Assembly (NCBI GenBank): GCA_947468785.1
Contig: CANIMS010000014.1
Span: 1-15,491 of the forward strand
Length of the DNA: 15,491 nt
Reading direction: 5' to 3'
DNA from: Betaproteobacteria bacterium
Lineage (GTDB): Bacteria > Pseudomonadota > Gammaproteobacteria > Burkholderiales > Burkholderiaceae
The position numbers and the translations under genes were made by a program. The notes below the pieces were generated by a model. That model saw nothing but the letters and a program-made list of their open reading frames with translations, made no database searches and was not told the origin of the DNA. How positions within the stretch are numbered: position 1 is the first letter of the stretch; each line of letters starts with the position of its first letter. Of this stretch, positions 1 to 6,984 are shown in pieces.

Positions 1-65
1 CGACTACTGTGGCCGCAATCAATAAAGAAATTGAAGCTCGTAAAGCTGGCTTGAATAAGAAGTAA
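1..65 (+). CDS. 3' end of an unidentified gene (partial)
   Basis: An open frame enters from the left edge (codons from base 3) and stops with TAA at 63-65. It encodes a charged tail ending ARKAGLNKK. The tail is rich in lysine, alanine and glutamate and looks like the helical end of a soluble protein. Twenty residues are too few to name a family. It ends 5 nt from the stop of the convergent Bug-type gene, which supports a real gene end rather than chance. The function is unknown from this window. Confidence 0.5.
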   Translation, partial: TTVAAINKEIEARKAGLNKK

Positions 66-70
66 GGACT

Positions 71-1057
71 TTAGTCCGCCTTGATATTGGCATCCTTGAT
101 CACTTTATCCCACATGGTCAGTTCACGGTTGATGCGCTTGGCTGAATCTGCTGGGCTTAAGTAATTAACATACACACCAGCCCCTAGCATGCGCTCTTGC
201 ACATCTGGGCGCTGCAAAATTACTTTGAGATCTGCATTGAGCTTATCAACGATAGGCTTTGGGGTACCAGCTGGCGCCAAGATACCAAACATACTCACAA
301 CATCAAAGTTCGGAATTCCGGTAGCTTCCGTTACCGTAGGTACATCAGGCAATTGACTAATGCGTTTAGAAGTCGTTACTGCTAATGCCCTTAACTTGCC
401 CGTTTGAATAAAAGGTAATGCAGCTGGAACTGTTTCAGACATGCTGAGAACTTGACCACCAACTAAATCGGTCATAGCAGGACCGCTACCTTTATAGGGT
501 ACATGCAAGAGATCAAGACCGAGTTGGGCGCGGAACATTTCCATTGCTAGGCGCTGAGGAGCGCCAGCACCTGAAGATGCAAAGGTCAGTTTGCCTGGGT
601 TTGCTTTGGCATACGCAATAAACTCTTTCATATTGTTAACGGGTACTGAAGGGTTAACAACAAACACGAGTGGTACGACGCCCACTACACCAACCGGAGT
701 GAAGTCTTTTTCGAGGTTGTATTTAATCCCATCTTTATTAAGGCCCGTATTAATTGCATGTGAGGTCAGTGCGCCCATTAGAAGCGTGTACCCATCTGCA
801 GGAGATTTGGCAACCATATCAGCGCCAATATTGCCGCTATCACCACCGCGATTATCGGGAACTACTTGCTGATTGAGAGATTTGGAGAGTTCTTGTGCCA
901 TGATGCGGCCGATCACATCTGTTGCACCCCCTGGCGGAAATGGGATGACCATGCGAACCTGCTTGTCCGGATAATTTTTAATGGCTGTACTGCTTTGTGC
1001 GTAAGCATTGCCGAGGAGGGTTGATAGGCATAGCGCAAGGATTAGGGGTGTTTTCAT
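71..1057 (-). CDS. Bug/TctC-type tripartite tricarboxylate transporter substrate-binding protein
   Basis: This is a periplasmic solute-binding protein of the Bug (TctC) family. Family members capture small carboxylates or related organic acids and pass them to a TctA/TctB membrane complex, or act as orphan receptors. From the ATG at 1057 it is 328 residues, normal for the family. A signal peptide covers residues 1-20, with likely cleavage after AYA. The family binding signature PFPPGGATD lies at about 39-47, followed by a GNIGAD segment near 75-80 and DGYTLLMG near 88-95. The frame stays open upstream to 1090, but the ATG at 1057 starts exactly at the signal peptide and is preceded by a weak purine-rich stretch, so I prefer it. 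No tctA or tctB gene is nearby, so it looks like an orphan receptor. The ligand cannot be read from the sequence. It ends next to the gene entering from the left. Confidence 0.93.
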   Translation of the reverse strand: MKTPLILALCLSTLLGNAYAQSSTAIKNYPDKQVRMVIPFPPGGATDVIGRIMAQELSKSLNQQVVPDNRGGDSGNIGADMVAKSPADGYTLLMGALTSHAINTGLNKDGIKYNLEKDFTPVGVVGVVPLVFVVNPSVPVNNMKEFIAYAKANPGKLTFASSGAGAPQRLAMEMFRAQLGLDLLHVPYKGSGPAMTDLVGGQVLSMSETVPAALPFIQTGKLRALAVTTSKRISQLPDVPTVTEATGIPNFDVVSMFGILAPAGTPKPIVDKLNADLKVILQRPDVQERMLGAGVYVNYLSPADSAKRINRELTMWDKVIKDANIKAD

Positions 1058-1174
1058 GACATGTCTCGTTGTTATTTTGATTGTGATCAAGGTCTTACTA
1101 CATTCTATTATCTACAGAAATTGATTTTCTGCCCCAGGCCAATACTTGCCAGGCTAACTAATTACAATAGGCCT

Positions 1175-1456
1175 ATGAACCTTCTGCCCCATGAAATCGA
1201 GATTATTGGATATTGCGCCGCATTTTTAACGACCATCGCATTTTTACCCCAGGCTATTCATTCTTGGCGTACTCGCAATCTCTCAGGCGTTTCATTGGGG
1301 ATGTACTCCTTATTTACGGTCGGAGTCGGTTTGTGGCTGATTTATGGCCTCATTATTGAGAAGTGGCCCTTGATCGTAGCCAATGCCATCACCTTTGGGC
1401 TTGCTCTGAGTATCTTGGTATTGAAATTGCGTCATACTTCTCCCAAAAAGAATTAA
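1175..1456 (+). CDS. SemiSWEET-type small sugar transporter (PQ-loop, MtN3-like)
   Basis: This is a 93-residue integral membrane protein with three predicted helices (about 10-27, 40-59 and 65-84). Its length and layout match bacterial SemiSWEETs, which dimerise to form a sugar uniporter. The PQ motif sits at P25-Q26 in FLPQAIHSWRTRN, followed by the typical NLSGVSLGMY stretch. The open frame extends upstream to 1061, but that part overlaps the divergent Bug gene's 5' end and is not hydrophobic. The ATG at 1175 gives the normal family length. The stop is 36 nt before the next gene, which suggests co-transcription with the two genes that follow. The transported sugar is unknown. Confidence in the family is high; confidence in the physiological role is low. 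Confidence 0.9.
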   Translation: MNLLPHEIEIIGYCAAFLTTIAFLPQAIHSWRTRNLSGVSLGMYSLFTVGVGLWLIYGLIIEKWPLIVANAITFGLALSILVLKLRHTSPKKN

Positions 1457-1492
1457 AGCATTCCTCTATTGCCTCTTAAAGAAAGGTTAGTC

Positions 1493-2185
1493 ATGAGTAC
1501 CAATTACGTTATCGAGCCACCAGTAGTAACTTCATTGCCTGTGACGGGTGATACCCGCCGCTTTGCAGTCAATCGCATTTATTGTGTGGGACGTAACTAT
1601 GCAGATCATGCGCGCGAGATGGGGCATGATCCCGATCGCGAGCCACCTTTCTTCTTTATGAAGCCAGCCAACTCGATTGTGAGTGATGGTAAAGATATGG
1701 CCTACCCACAGTTATCTAATGATGTTCATCATGAAATTGAAATGGTGGTAGCCATTGGTAAGGGTGGTTCGAATATTGCAGCCGATAAAGCGCTTGACCA
1801 TGTATATGGCTATGGTGTGGGTTTGGATATGACTCGCCGAGACTTGCAGGGCGAAGCTAAAAAGATGGGACGCCCTTGGGATACCGGAAAAGCATTTGAT
1901 CAATCGGCCCCTTGTGGTGAGATCACTCCTGTAAGCAAGTGTGGACATCCTAGTAAAGGTGCAGTGCAGTTACTAGTGAATGGTGAAGTGCGTCAAGCGG
2001 GCGATCTAAATCAGTTGATCTGGAATGTGCCCGATACGATTGCCTATCTCTCAACTTTATTTACGCTTGAACCGGGTGACTTGATTTACTCCGGCACTCC
2101 TGCAGGTGTGGGGCCCGTAAAAAAAGGGGATCTTCTTGAAGGTAGCGTTGAAGGCCTTGTTAATTTAAAAACTAAAATCGTCTAA
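1493..2185 (+). CDS. Fumarylacetoacetate hydrolase family protein, fumarylpyruvate hydrolase-like
   Basis: This is a soluble 230-residue FAH-fold hydrolase. The family cleaves C-C bonds of beta-diketone products such as fumarylpyruvate (gentisate pathway) or acylpyruvates, using a divalent metal. Metal ligands are visible as E81 and E83 in HHEIEMVVAIG and D112 in GLDMTRRDLQ. Other family blocks are YCVGRNYADHA (30-40), the FFFMKPANS segment (53-61, K57) and SGTPAGVG (200-207). It is a short single-domain member rather than the roughly 420-residue eukaryotic type. GAAAGG at 1481-1486 lies 6 nt before the ATG at 1493, which favours this start over the in-frame TTG at 1469. It lies between the SemiSWEET gene and a hydrolase lipoprotein that starts 2 nt after its stop. 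The overall pattern resembles NagK-type fumarylpyruvate hydrolase, but no gentisate genes are present, so the exact substrate is inferred. Confidence 0.92.
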   Translation: MSTNYVIEPPVVTSLPVTGDTRRFAVNRIYCVGRNYADHAREMGHDPDREPPFFFMKPANSIVSDGKDMAYPQLSNDVHHEIEMVVAIGKGGSNIAADKALDHVYGYGVGLDMTRRDLQGEAKKMGRPWDTGKAFDQSAPCGEITPVSKCGHPSKGAVQLLVNGEVRQAGDLNQLIWNVPDTIAYLSTLFTLEPGDLIYSGTPAGVGPVKKGDLLEGSVEGLVNLKTKIV

Positions 2186-2187
2186 TC

Positions 2188-3249
2188 ATGACCCATTCCC
2201 TAAAAAAAGTTGTAATCCTTGTCATCGCGCTACCAATTCTGTTGGTAGCATGCGCTAGTCCTGAAAAGGTCAGCGAAGAAAAGCCAAAAACTCCACCAGT
2301 GGTAGCTAGCTTGTATAGCAACTCAGCACCTTTGGATTTGCGTTTAAGCACCTGGCCTTATCCTTATCCGCTAAAAGAATTTAAGACTAGCCTGCAAGGA
2401 CAGCCTGCGAGCATGATGTATATGGATGTGCCGGCAGTGGGCAAGCAGAAGGGTGCAGTATTACTGTTTCATGGCAAGAATTTTTCTAGTGACTATTGGG
2501 CGCCAACCATTGCGGGCTTGAGTCAAGCAGGATATCGAGTCATTGCGCCTGATCAAGTTGGTTTTGGTAAATCCTCTAAACCGGATGTGGCTTATCACTT
2601 CGATGATTTAGCGGCGAATACCCAGGCATTACTTAAATCATTGAAGGTCAATCAGGTTTCAGTGATTGCTAATTCTATGGGCGGTATGGTCGGTGTACGA
2701 TTTGCCCGTTTGTATCCAAAGACAGTGCAAAAGTTAGTTTTGGAGAACCCTTTGGGGCTGGAGGATTACAGCAAGGATATCCCTCCACAGCAAAACGATA
2801 CTTTGCTGAAATTGGAGATGGCACAAACAGAAACGAGCTATCGTAATTTTCTGAAAACCTACTTTCCGACTTGGCAGCCAGCTTTTGAGCAGTTCGTAGA
2901 GATTTACGTTCGCATTCAAAAAGGGCCTGACTATCCTGCTTATGCAAGAACCTCAGTCTTGACTTATCAAATGATTGCTGAAAAGCCGGTTGTGAATGAC
3001 TTGCCACAATTAAAGATGCCAGTCTTGTTGGTTATTGGACAGAAGGACCGCACTGTTTTTGGTCGTCGGTTCGCACCACCCGAAGCAGTGAAGTCACTTG
3101 GAAATTTTCCAGAGCTTGGACGTAAAGCTCAAGCTGCCATTCCGAATGCGAAGTTAGTACCTTTGGATAACGTGGGTCACGTTCCTCACGTAGAGGTGCC
3201 TGATCTTTTTGTGAAAACAGTGCTTGAGTTTTTGAACGCTAAGAGCTAA
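2188..3249 (+). CDS. Alpha/beta-hydrolase fold lipoprotein
   Basis: This is a 353-residue alpha/beta hydrolase anchored as a lipoprotein. The N-terminus has KK followed by a hydrophobic stretch and a lipobox LVAC, with lipidated C22. A flexible Lys/Pro-rich linker of about 20 residues follows. The catalytic machinery is intact: an HG oxyanion element at 95-96, nucleophile S163 in ANSMGG, acid D287 in GQKDRT, and H331 in VGHVPH. Most bacterial relatives of this type are cytoplasmic ester or C-C hydrolases, so the lipid anchor places this enzyme in the envelope facing the periplasm (inferred). It starts 2 nt after the FAH-family stop and is probably translated from the same transcript. Its stop abuts the stop of the convergent crotonase gene with no gap. 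The substrate is not deducible. Confidence 0.9.
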   Translation: MTHSLKKVVILVIALPILLVACASPEKVSEEKPKTPPVVASLYSNSAPLDLRLSTWPYPYPLKEFKTSLQGQPASMMYMDVPAVGKQKGAVLLFHGKNFSSDYWAPTIAGLSQAGYRVIAPDQVGFGKSSKPDVAYHFDDLAANTQALLKSLKVNQVSVIANSMGGMVGVRFARLYPKTVQKLVLENPLGLEDYSKDIPPQQNDTLLKLEMAQTETSYRNFLKTYFPTWQPAFEQFVEIYVRIQKGPDYPAYARTSVLTYQMIAEKPVVNDLPQLKMPVLLVIGQKDRTVFGRRFAPPEAVKSLGNFPELGRKAQAAIPNAKLVPLDNVGHVPHVEVPDLFVKTVLEFLNAKS

Positions 3250-4029
3250 CTACTTGCCAGTCCACTTCGGTGGGCGACCCTCGAGAAAGGCGGTGACGCC
3301 TTCTCGAAAATCTTGACTGTTATAGGTCTCGCGCATTAAGTCTGTGCAGTCCGGCAGGTTGCTGCGCAGCAGCCGAGCAATTCCCAGCTTGCTTGACTTT
3401 TGAGTAATGGGTGCGAGCACCGCCATCTTCTTTGCTAAGATATTTGCTGCCTCAGTAATTGCTGCAGAGTCTACTATTTGGTAAAGAAAGCCAGACTCCA
3501 GTAGCTCGGGTGCTCTGACTAGTTCGGCAGTGAGCAACATTTTTTTCACCATCGGTATACCTAAATGTGCACTAATCCATGCGAGGTTACCTGGAGAGAG
3601 GCAGTTACCTAATGTCTTTGCCACGGGGATGCCAAAACGGGCATCTGGAGTGGAAATCCGAAAATCGCAAGCTGTTGCCATGAGCAAGCCACTACCAACA
3701 GCTAAGCCTTCGATCACAGCAATTGTCGGTATTGGAAGTTCTTGTAAGGATTTAAATATTCGATCTACAGCTTGTTCATAAGCCTCATCTTTTTTGAGGC
3801 CCACAAATTGTTCAATATCACTTCCAGAGACGAATGCTTTATCTCCTGCGCCTCTAAAGATCACCGCCCGAACATCGGACTTCTTAGCCAAGTCATCGCA
3901 AATACTTTTAAGATCCTCGTACATCTGCCAAGTCATCGCATTACGAGCCGCAGGATTATTAAAGGTAATCTGTGCAATATTGCCATTAATCAATAAGTCT
4001 AAGCAGGGCGGGGTGGATTGTGTATTCAT
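3250..4029 (-). CDS. Enoyl-CoA hydratase/isomerase (crotonase) family protein
   Basis: This is a 259-residue crotonase-fold protein. Recognisable elements are NNPAARNAM (24-32), the first oxyanion/CoA segment AFVSGSD (65-71), the second glycine segment EGLAVGSGLLMATACDFR (107-124), RFGIPVAKTLG (131-141), and the C-terminal DFREGVTAFLEGRPPKW typical of the superfamily. Family members use CoA thioesters for hydration, isomerisation or hydrolysis. Motif alignment by eye to rat mitochondrial hydratase places V136 where E144 should be (PV instead of PE) and K163 where E164 should be, so classic hydration of 2-enoyl-CoA is doubtful. The cofactor fold and oxyanion hole appear intact. It is convergent with the hydrolase lipoprotein, and the stops abut. 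The true reaction is unknown. Confidence 0.9.
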   Translation of the reverse strand: MNTQSTPPCLDLLINGNIAQITFNNPAARNAMTWQMYEDLKSICDDLAKKSDVRAVIFRGAGDKAFVSGSDIEQFVGLKKDEAYEQAVDRIFKSLQELPIPTIAVIEGLAVGSGLLMATACDFRISTPDARFGIPVAKTLGNCLSPGNLAWISAHLGIPMVKKMLLTAELVRAPELLESGFLYQIVDSAAITEAANILAKKMAVLAPITQKSSKLGIARLLRSNLPDCTDLMRETYNSQDFREGVTAFLEGRPPKWTGK

Positions 4030-4116
4030 GGAAGCATTCTAAACAAAAGACCTACAGAAAGCCGTGTCATTGATCAAATCGCATATCTTTGATAGATCCT
4101 GCGATAGAATTCTTGT

Positions 4117-4275
4117 ATGTATATGTTTCTTCCTTTTCTGACAGCAACTATTGGACTGATACTGGTCTGGTTTGAGAAACGTCTTGCAGGCTTGATCATG
4201 TTGGCGATAACAGTGGCCATCTTAGTTGTCTGGTTCCGCTTTCATGCTACTAACCATTTAAATATTAGCCTGTGA
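4117..4275 (+). CDS. DUF5993-type small membrane protein paired with DsbB
   Basis: This 52-residue open frame begins ATG at 4117 and ends TGA at 4273-4275. It has two hydrophobic helices (about 4-19 and 25-40) separated by a short basic turn (FEKRL), and ends FHATNHLNISL. This matches my recollection of DUF5993 proteins, which are about 50 residues long, end in a HATDPLN-like tail, and are usually encoded just before a DsbB-like gene. A second ATG at 4123 would give 50 residues, beginning MFLPFLTA. Neither start has a strong ribosome-binding site. The stop overlaps the GTG start of dsbB by 4 nt (GTGA), so the two are translationally coupled. The function is unknown; a helper or stabiliser of DsbB in the inner membrane is an inference from the pairing alone. 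Confidence 0.8.
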   Translation: MYMFLPFLTATIGLILVWFEKRLAGLIMLAITVAILVVWFRFHATNHLNISL

Positions 4276-4835
4276 GTAAGCATTCTTTTCCTTCGCTTGC
4301 TGCGCTAGGTAATCAATTAGCCCTTGTGGCAGTGGTCGGCGTTCTTGCATATGCCTTTTTCGATCAGCTGTATTTTAGTGAGCTCCCATGCCCACTTTGC
4401 CTCATGCAGCGAATGGGCTTTGTCATTATTGGCTTTGCACTTGTTCTCAATATTCGATGCGGCGCTCACTCAGCTCATTATGGTTGGGGAATTTTGGGTG
4501 GCTTGGTGGGTATGATGGTTTCATTGCGGCAGGTGTTCTTGCATATCTTGCCTGGAGATAAAGGGTATGGTGCAACATTTTTAGAATTGCATTTCTATAC
4601 CTGGGCATTTGTTGGGTATGTAGGCCTATTAGCTGGACTGGCCATCTTATTAATGTTGCCGAACCGTGATGTTCGTTCACGATCTTGGTTAGCGAATACG
4701 ATTGTTATCCTATTTATATTGATGGTGCTTGGCAACCTAGTATCGACTTTGTTGGAATGTGGAGTGGGTCCTTGCGCGGATGATCCAGTAAGTTATACAG
4801 GCTGGATTTGGCTTCGAAACTACTTTGGTTTTTAA
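4272..4835 (+). CDS. dsbB: Disulfide bond formation protein B (DsbB family), five-helix variant
   Basis: This is an inner-membrane quinone reductase that re-oxidises periplasmic DsbA-type thiol oxidases. At 187 residues it is slightly longer than E. coli DsbB. The first periplasmic loop carries the redox pair C40-P-L-C43 in LPCPLCLMQR. Hydrophobic segments lie at about 12-30, 46-62, 72-92, 108-128 and 139-160. In E. coli the second cysteine pair lies between helices 3 and 4. Here that loop (93-106) has no cysteine, and a pair C163/C168 (LECGVGPCADDP) lies after a fifth helix, which would still be periplasmic by this topology. C63 is a further cysteine near the cytoplasmic side. The start is GTG at 4272, overlapping the stop of the small DUF5993-type gene. 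A Bug-type gene follows after 24 nt. Confidence 0.92.
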   Translation: MSKHSFPSLAALGNQLALVAVVGVLAYAFFDQLYFSELPCPLCLMQRMGFVIIGFALVLNIRCGAHSAHYGWGILGGLVGMMVSLRQVFLHILPGDKGYGATFLELHFYTWAFVGYVGLLAGLAILLMLPNRDVRSRSWLANTIVILFILMVLGNLVSTLLECGVGPCADDPVSYTGWIWLRNYFGF

Positions 4836-4859
4836 GCGCATTCTGCCATTACGTTTTCA

Positions 4860-5858
4860 GTGAAGCCTAATATGCAATGTTCTTTAGTCGCTAAGCGCTT
4901 CTTCATTACCTCTCTCATCTTTCTTGGCTTTTTGACAGGCCAGACGCAAGCTCAGACTGCTTGGCCTAAGCAGCCGATTCGGATTATTGTGACCTTTACC
5001 CCGGGAGGGGCGCCAGATATTTTGGCACGCGTCTTAGCTGAGCAATGGCAAAAAAATTTAAGTGTCCCGGTGATAGTTGAGAATCGCCCAGGGGTGGGAG
5101 GCAATATAGGCGCAGACTTAGTTGCCAAGAGTGAGCCTGATGGATATACCCTACTCATTGGTACCGTTGGCATACACGCAATTAATGGGGCTCTGTATGA
5201 CAAATTGCCTTTTGATCCCGTAAAGGATTTCACACCCATTAGTTTTTTAGCGAGTACCCCGAATGTACTTATTGTGAGTAAACAATTGGGAATTACCAAT
5301 CTGAATGAGTTAATCGAGCTTGCTAAAGCAAAGCCGAATCAACTCACCTTTGGATCATCCGGAGTTGGAACTTCGCTGCATATGTCCGGGGAGCTCTTTA
5401 AGGAGATGACGGGCGTGCAGATAAGACATATTCCATACAAAGGCCGTGCTCAATCCTTGCCTGATTTAGTGAGCGGTCGTATCAGCATGCTTTTTGATAA
5501 CTTATCCTCATCGCTTCCCTTAATTAAAGCGGGGGAAGTTCAGGCCTTGGGGGTCACTTCCTTAAAACGTTCTTCAGCCGCCCCTGAAATCCCAACATTA
5601 GCCGAGCAAGGTTTGCCTGGTTTTGAGGCAATCTCTTGGTTTTCTTTAATGGCGCCAGCCCATTTGCCGGTAGATATTCAAATGCGCCTGAACCAGCTCA
5701 CTCGAAAAACACTGAATAACCCAGAGGTTAAAGCCAGATTATTGGCTGGCGGCCTAGATCCAGCGCCCGGCAGCCCCCAAGAGCTCTCTAAATTGATTGC
5801 TACGGAGTCAAATAAGTGGGGTAGAGTAGTTGTTAAATCTGGCGCAAAATTAGACTAA
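4860..5858 (+). CDS. Bug/TctC-type tripartite tricarboxylate transporter substrate-binding protein (second copy)
   Basis: This is a second periplasmic binding protein of the Bug family, 332 residues from the GTG at 4860. An ATG at 4872 would give 328 residues and an equally good signal peptide, with GAAG at 4862-4865 as a possible ribosome-binding site, so the start is uncertain. The signal peptide ends at TQA (about residue 31). The binding signature FTPGGAPDI is at 46-54, VIVENRPGVGG at 71-81, GNIGADLVAK at 81-90 and DGYTLLIG at 94-101. It is clearly a paralogue of the Bug gene at the left of the window, but on the opposite strand and with different ligand-loop residues (TPGGAPD against PPGGATD). 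No tctAB genes are present. It follows dsbB by only 24 nt, so it may be read through from that transcript; a functional link to disulfide formation is not implied. Confidence 0.92.
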   Translation: MKPNMQCSLVAKRFFITSLIFLGFLTGQTQAQTAWPKQPIRIIVTFTPGGAPDILARVLAEQWQKNLSVPVIVENRPGVGGNIGADLVAKSEPDGYTLLIGTVGIHAINGALYDKLPFDPVKDFTPISFLASTPNVLIVSKQLGITNLNELIELAKAKPNQLTFGSSGVGTSLHMSGELFKEMTGVQIRHIPYKGRAQSLPDLVSGRISMLFDNLSSSLPLIKAGEVQALGVTSLKRSSAAPEIPTLAEQGLPGFEAISWFSLMAPAHLPVDIQMRLNQLTRKTLNNPEVKARLLAGGLDPAPGSPQELSKLIATESNKWGRVVVKSGAKLD

Positions 5859-6000
5859 TAATTTTGTTAATGTATGTCAGCTTGCTAGCTCTTGGGGCGT
5901 TAAAGAAGTAACAGGCCTGAAAAAAGTGGCTAACAGCATGAGAACAGGTTCGGGTTCGAGTAGTCAGCAGAAGTAAATAGACCAATTCGAGGGGTCGATA

Positions 6001-6477
6001 ATGAAAAAAATTCAAATACAACTGGTTTTGGGTATCGCCTTTATTGGCTTGCTCAGTTTGAGTCCCGTTGTTGCCAACGCTGGTAATGTCGCTTGGAATG
6101 TCAGCGTGGGAGGTGGTTATGCAGGTGGGTATGGCTACGGCGGTGGTTGGCGTCCTGCTGCCTATGGTCCTGGCTGGGGTCGCGGTTATGGCTATGGCTA
6201 CGGCGGTGGTTGGCGTGGGAATTGGGCTGGCGCTGGTTATTATGGCTATCCTGCAGGAGCGTATTACGCACCTCCCGTAGCTTATGCACCTCCAGTGGTA
6301 GCTTACGTTTCACCTCCGCAGCCGATGGTTTTGGCTTCACAGCCGCAGCCTGCCGTTTGGTACTACTGCCAGGCCAGCGCTCAATATTTTCCTTATGTCC
6401 AAGAATGTCCAACTGGCTGGCAAACACAAGCGGCCACTCCGCCAACCAGTGGTATTACACCCAGACCTCAACAATAA
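6001..6477 (+). CDS. Exported glycine/tyrosine-rich protein with WYYC...CPxGW tail
   Basis: This is a 158-residue secreted protein of unknown function. A signal peptide covers residues 1-27 (cleavage after ANA). Residues 37-90 are dominated by Gly, Tyr and Trp in GYGYGGGWR-type repeats. A Pro/Ala/Val-rich linker (90-118) follows. The C-terminal module has WYYC at 120-123 and CPTGW at 136-140, a two-cysteine motif I recall from many small betaproteobacterial exported proteins. The cysteines could form a disulfide in the periplasm. GAGGGG at 5989-5994 lies 6 nt before the ATG, a good ribosome-binding site. The repeat region contains a 24-nt exact direct repeat. The glycine-zipper lipoprotein starts 60 nt downstream on the same strand, so the two are probably co-expressed envelope proteins. 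Confidence 0.85.
   Translation: MKKIQIQLVLGIAFIGLLSLSPVVANAGNVAWNVSVGGGYAGGYGYGGGWRPAAYGPGWGRGYGYGYGGGWRGNWAGAGYYGYPAGAYYAPPVAYAPPVVAYVSPPQPMVLASQPQPAVWYYCQASAQYFPYVQECPTGWQTQAATPPTSGITPRPQQ
6130..6216 (+). repeat. Two exact 24-nt direct repeats inside the glycine-rich gene
   Basis: Bases 6130-6153 and 6193-6216 are identical over 24 nt and lie 63 nt (21 codons) apart, in the same reading frame. Both copies encode YGYGGGWR. The spacing and frame suggest an in-frame duplication that lengthened the Gly/Tyr tract. Confidence 0.85.
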
Positions 6478-6537
6478 AGATATTTAAAATATTCCCTGTA
6501 GTTTGTTTAAGTGAAAAAGATTATTTAAAGGTATGAA

Positions 6538-6972
6538 ATGAAACGTATTGCATCTGTTGTAGTGCTCAGTCTTACTTTAGCAAGCTTGCTTAGTGCTTGT
6601 GTTTCGGCGCCAACGGGGCCAACAGTAGCTGTTATGCCGCGTGAAGGTAAGCCGTTTGATCTATTTCAGCAAGAGGATTTGTATTGCCGTAACTTTGCAG
6701 CCAACTCTGTAAAAGATACCAGCGATGCTGCGCTGAAAGAGGGTGCTACTAGCGCAGCCATTGGTGCAGCATTAGGTGCAGTGGCTGGTGCTGTGATTCA
6801 AGGCGGTAATCATGCCAACGTTGGCACTGGTGCTGGTGTTGGATTATTGGGTGGAGCAGCTATGGGCGCCATGAATTCTTCTGGAAAACAAAATCAGGCG
6901 CAAGTTCAATACAACATTGCTTACCAACAATGTATGTATGCCAAAGGCAATCAAGTTCCGAGTGTACGCTAG
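6538..6972 (+). CDS. Glycine-zipper domain lipoprotein
   Basis: This is a 144-residue lipoprotein. The signal peptide ends in a lipobox LSAC with lipidated C21. A short region with C50 (LYCRNFA) precedes a glycine-zipper segment at about 70-112, rich in Gly/Ala (AAIGAALGAVAGAVI and GVGLLGGAAMGAM), which can insert into or pack on membranes. The C-terminal YNIAYQQCMYAKGN carries C132. C50 and C132 could pair in the periplasm. This layout is a common outer-membrane-associated lipoprotein type of unknown role in proteobacteria. AAAGG at 6527-6531 lies 6 nt before the ATG at 6538. An ATG at 6533 is followed at once by a stop and is discarded. It lies downstream of the glycine-rich exported protein and converges with the MATE gene 12 nt later. 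Confidence 0.9.
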   Translation: MKRIASVVVLSLTLASLLSACVSAPTGPTVAVMPREGKPFDLFQQEDLYCRNFAANSVKDTSDAALKEGATSAAIGAALGAVAGAVIQGGNHANVGTGAGVGLLGGAAMGAMNSSGKQNQAQVQYNIAYQQCMYAKGNQVPSVR

Positions 6973-6984
6973 GCTATCAGCAGC

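Noticed and set aside
66..77. GGACT/AGTCC inverted repeat between the two convergent stops at the left edge
   Set aside because: The stem is five pairs around a two-base loop with no T-run on either strand, too weak to call a terminator.
4070..4110. Possible promoter for the DUF5993-dsbB genes (TTGATC-17 nt-TAGATC, or a TAGAAT at 4105-4110)
   Set aside because: The first pair matches consensus poorly (4/6 and 3/6); the second has no -35 and would start transcription at about the ATG itself. Neither is firm enough to list.
6068..6536. Several open frames on both strands across the glycine-rich gene
   Set aside because: They arise from the GC-rich repeat; their products are low-complexity Trp/Arg/Val or His/Asn strings, while the frame at 6001 has a signal peptide, a ribosome-binding site and a conserved C-terminal motif.
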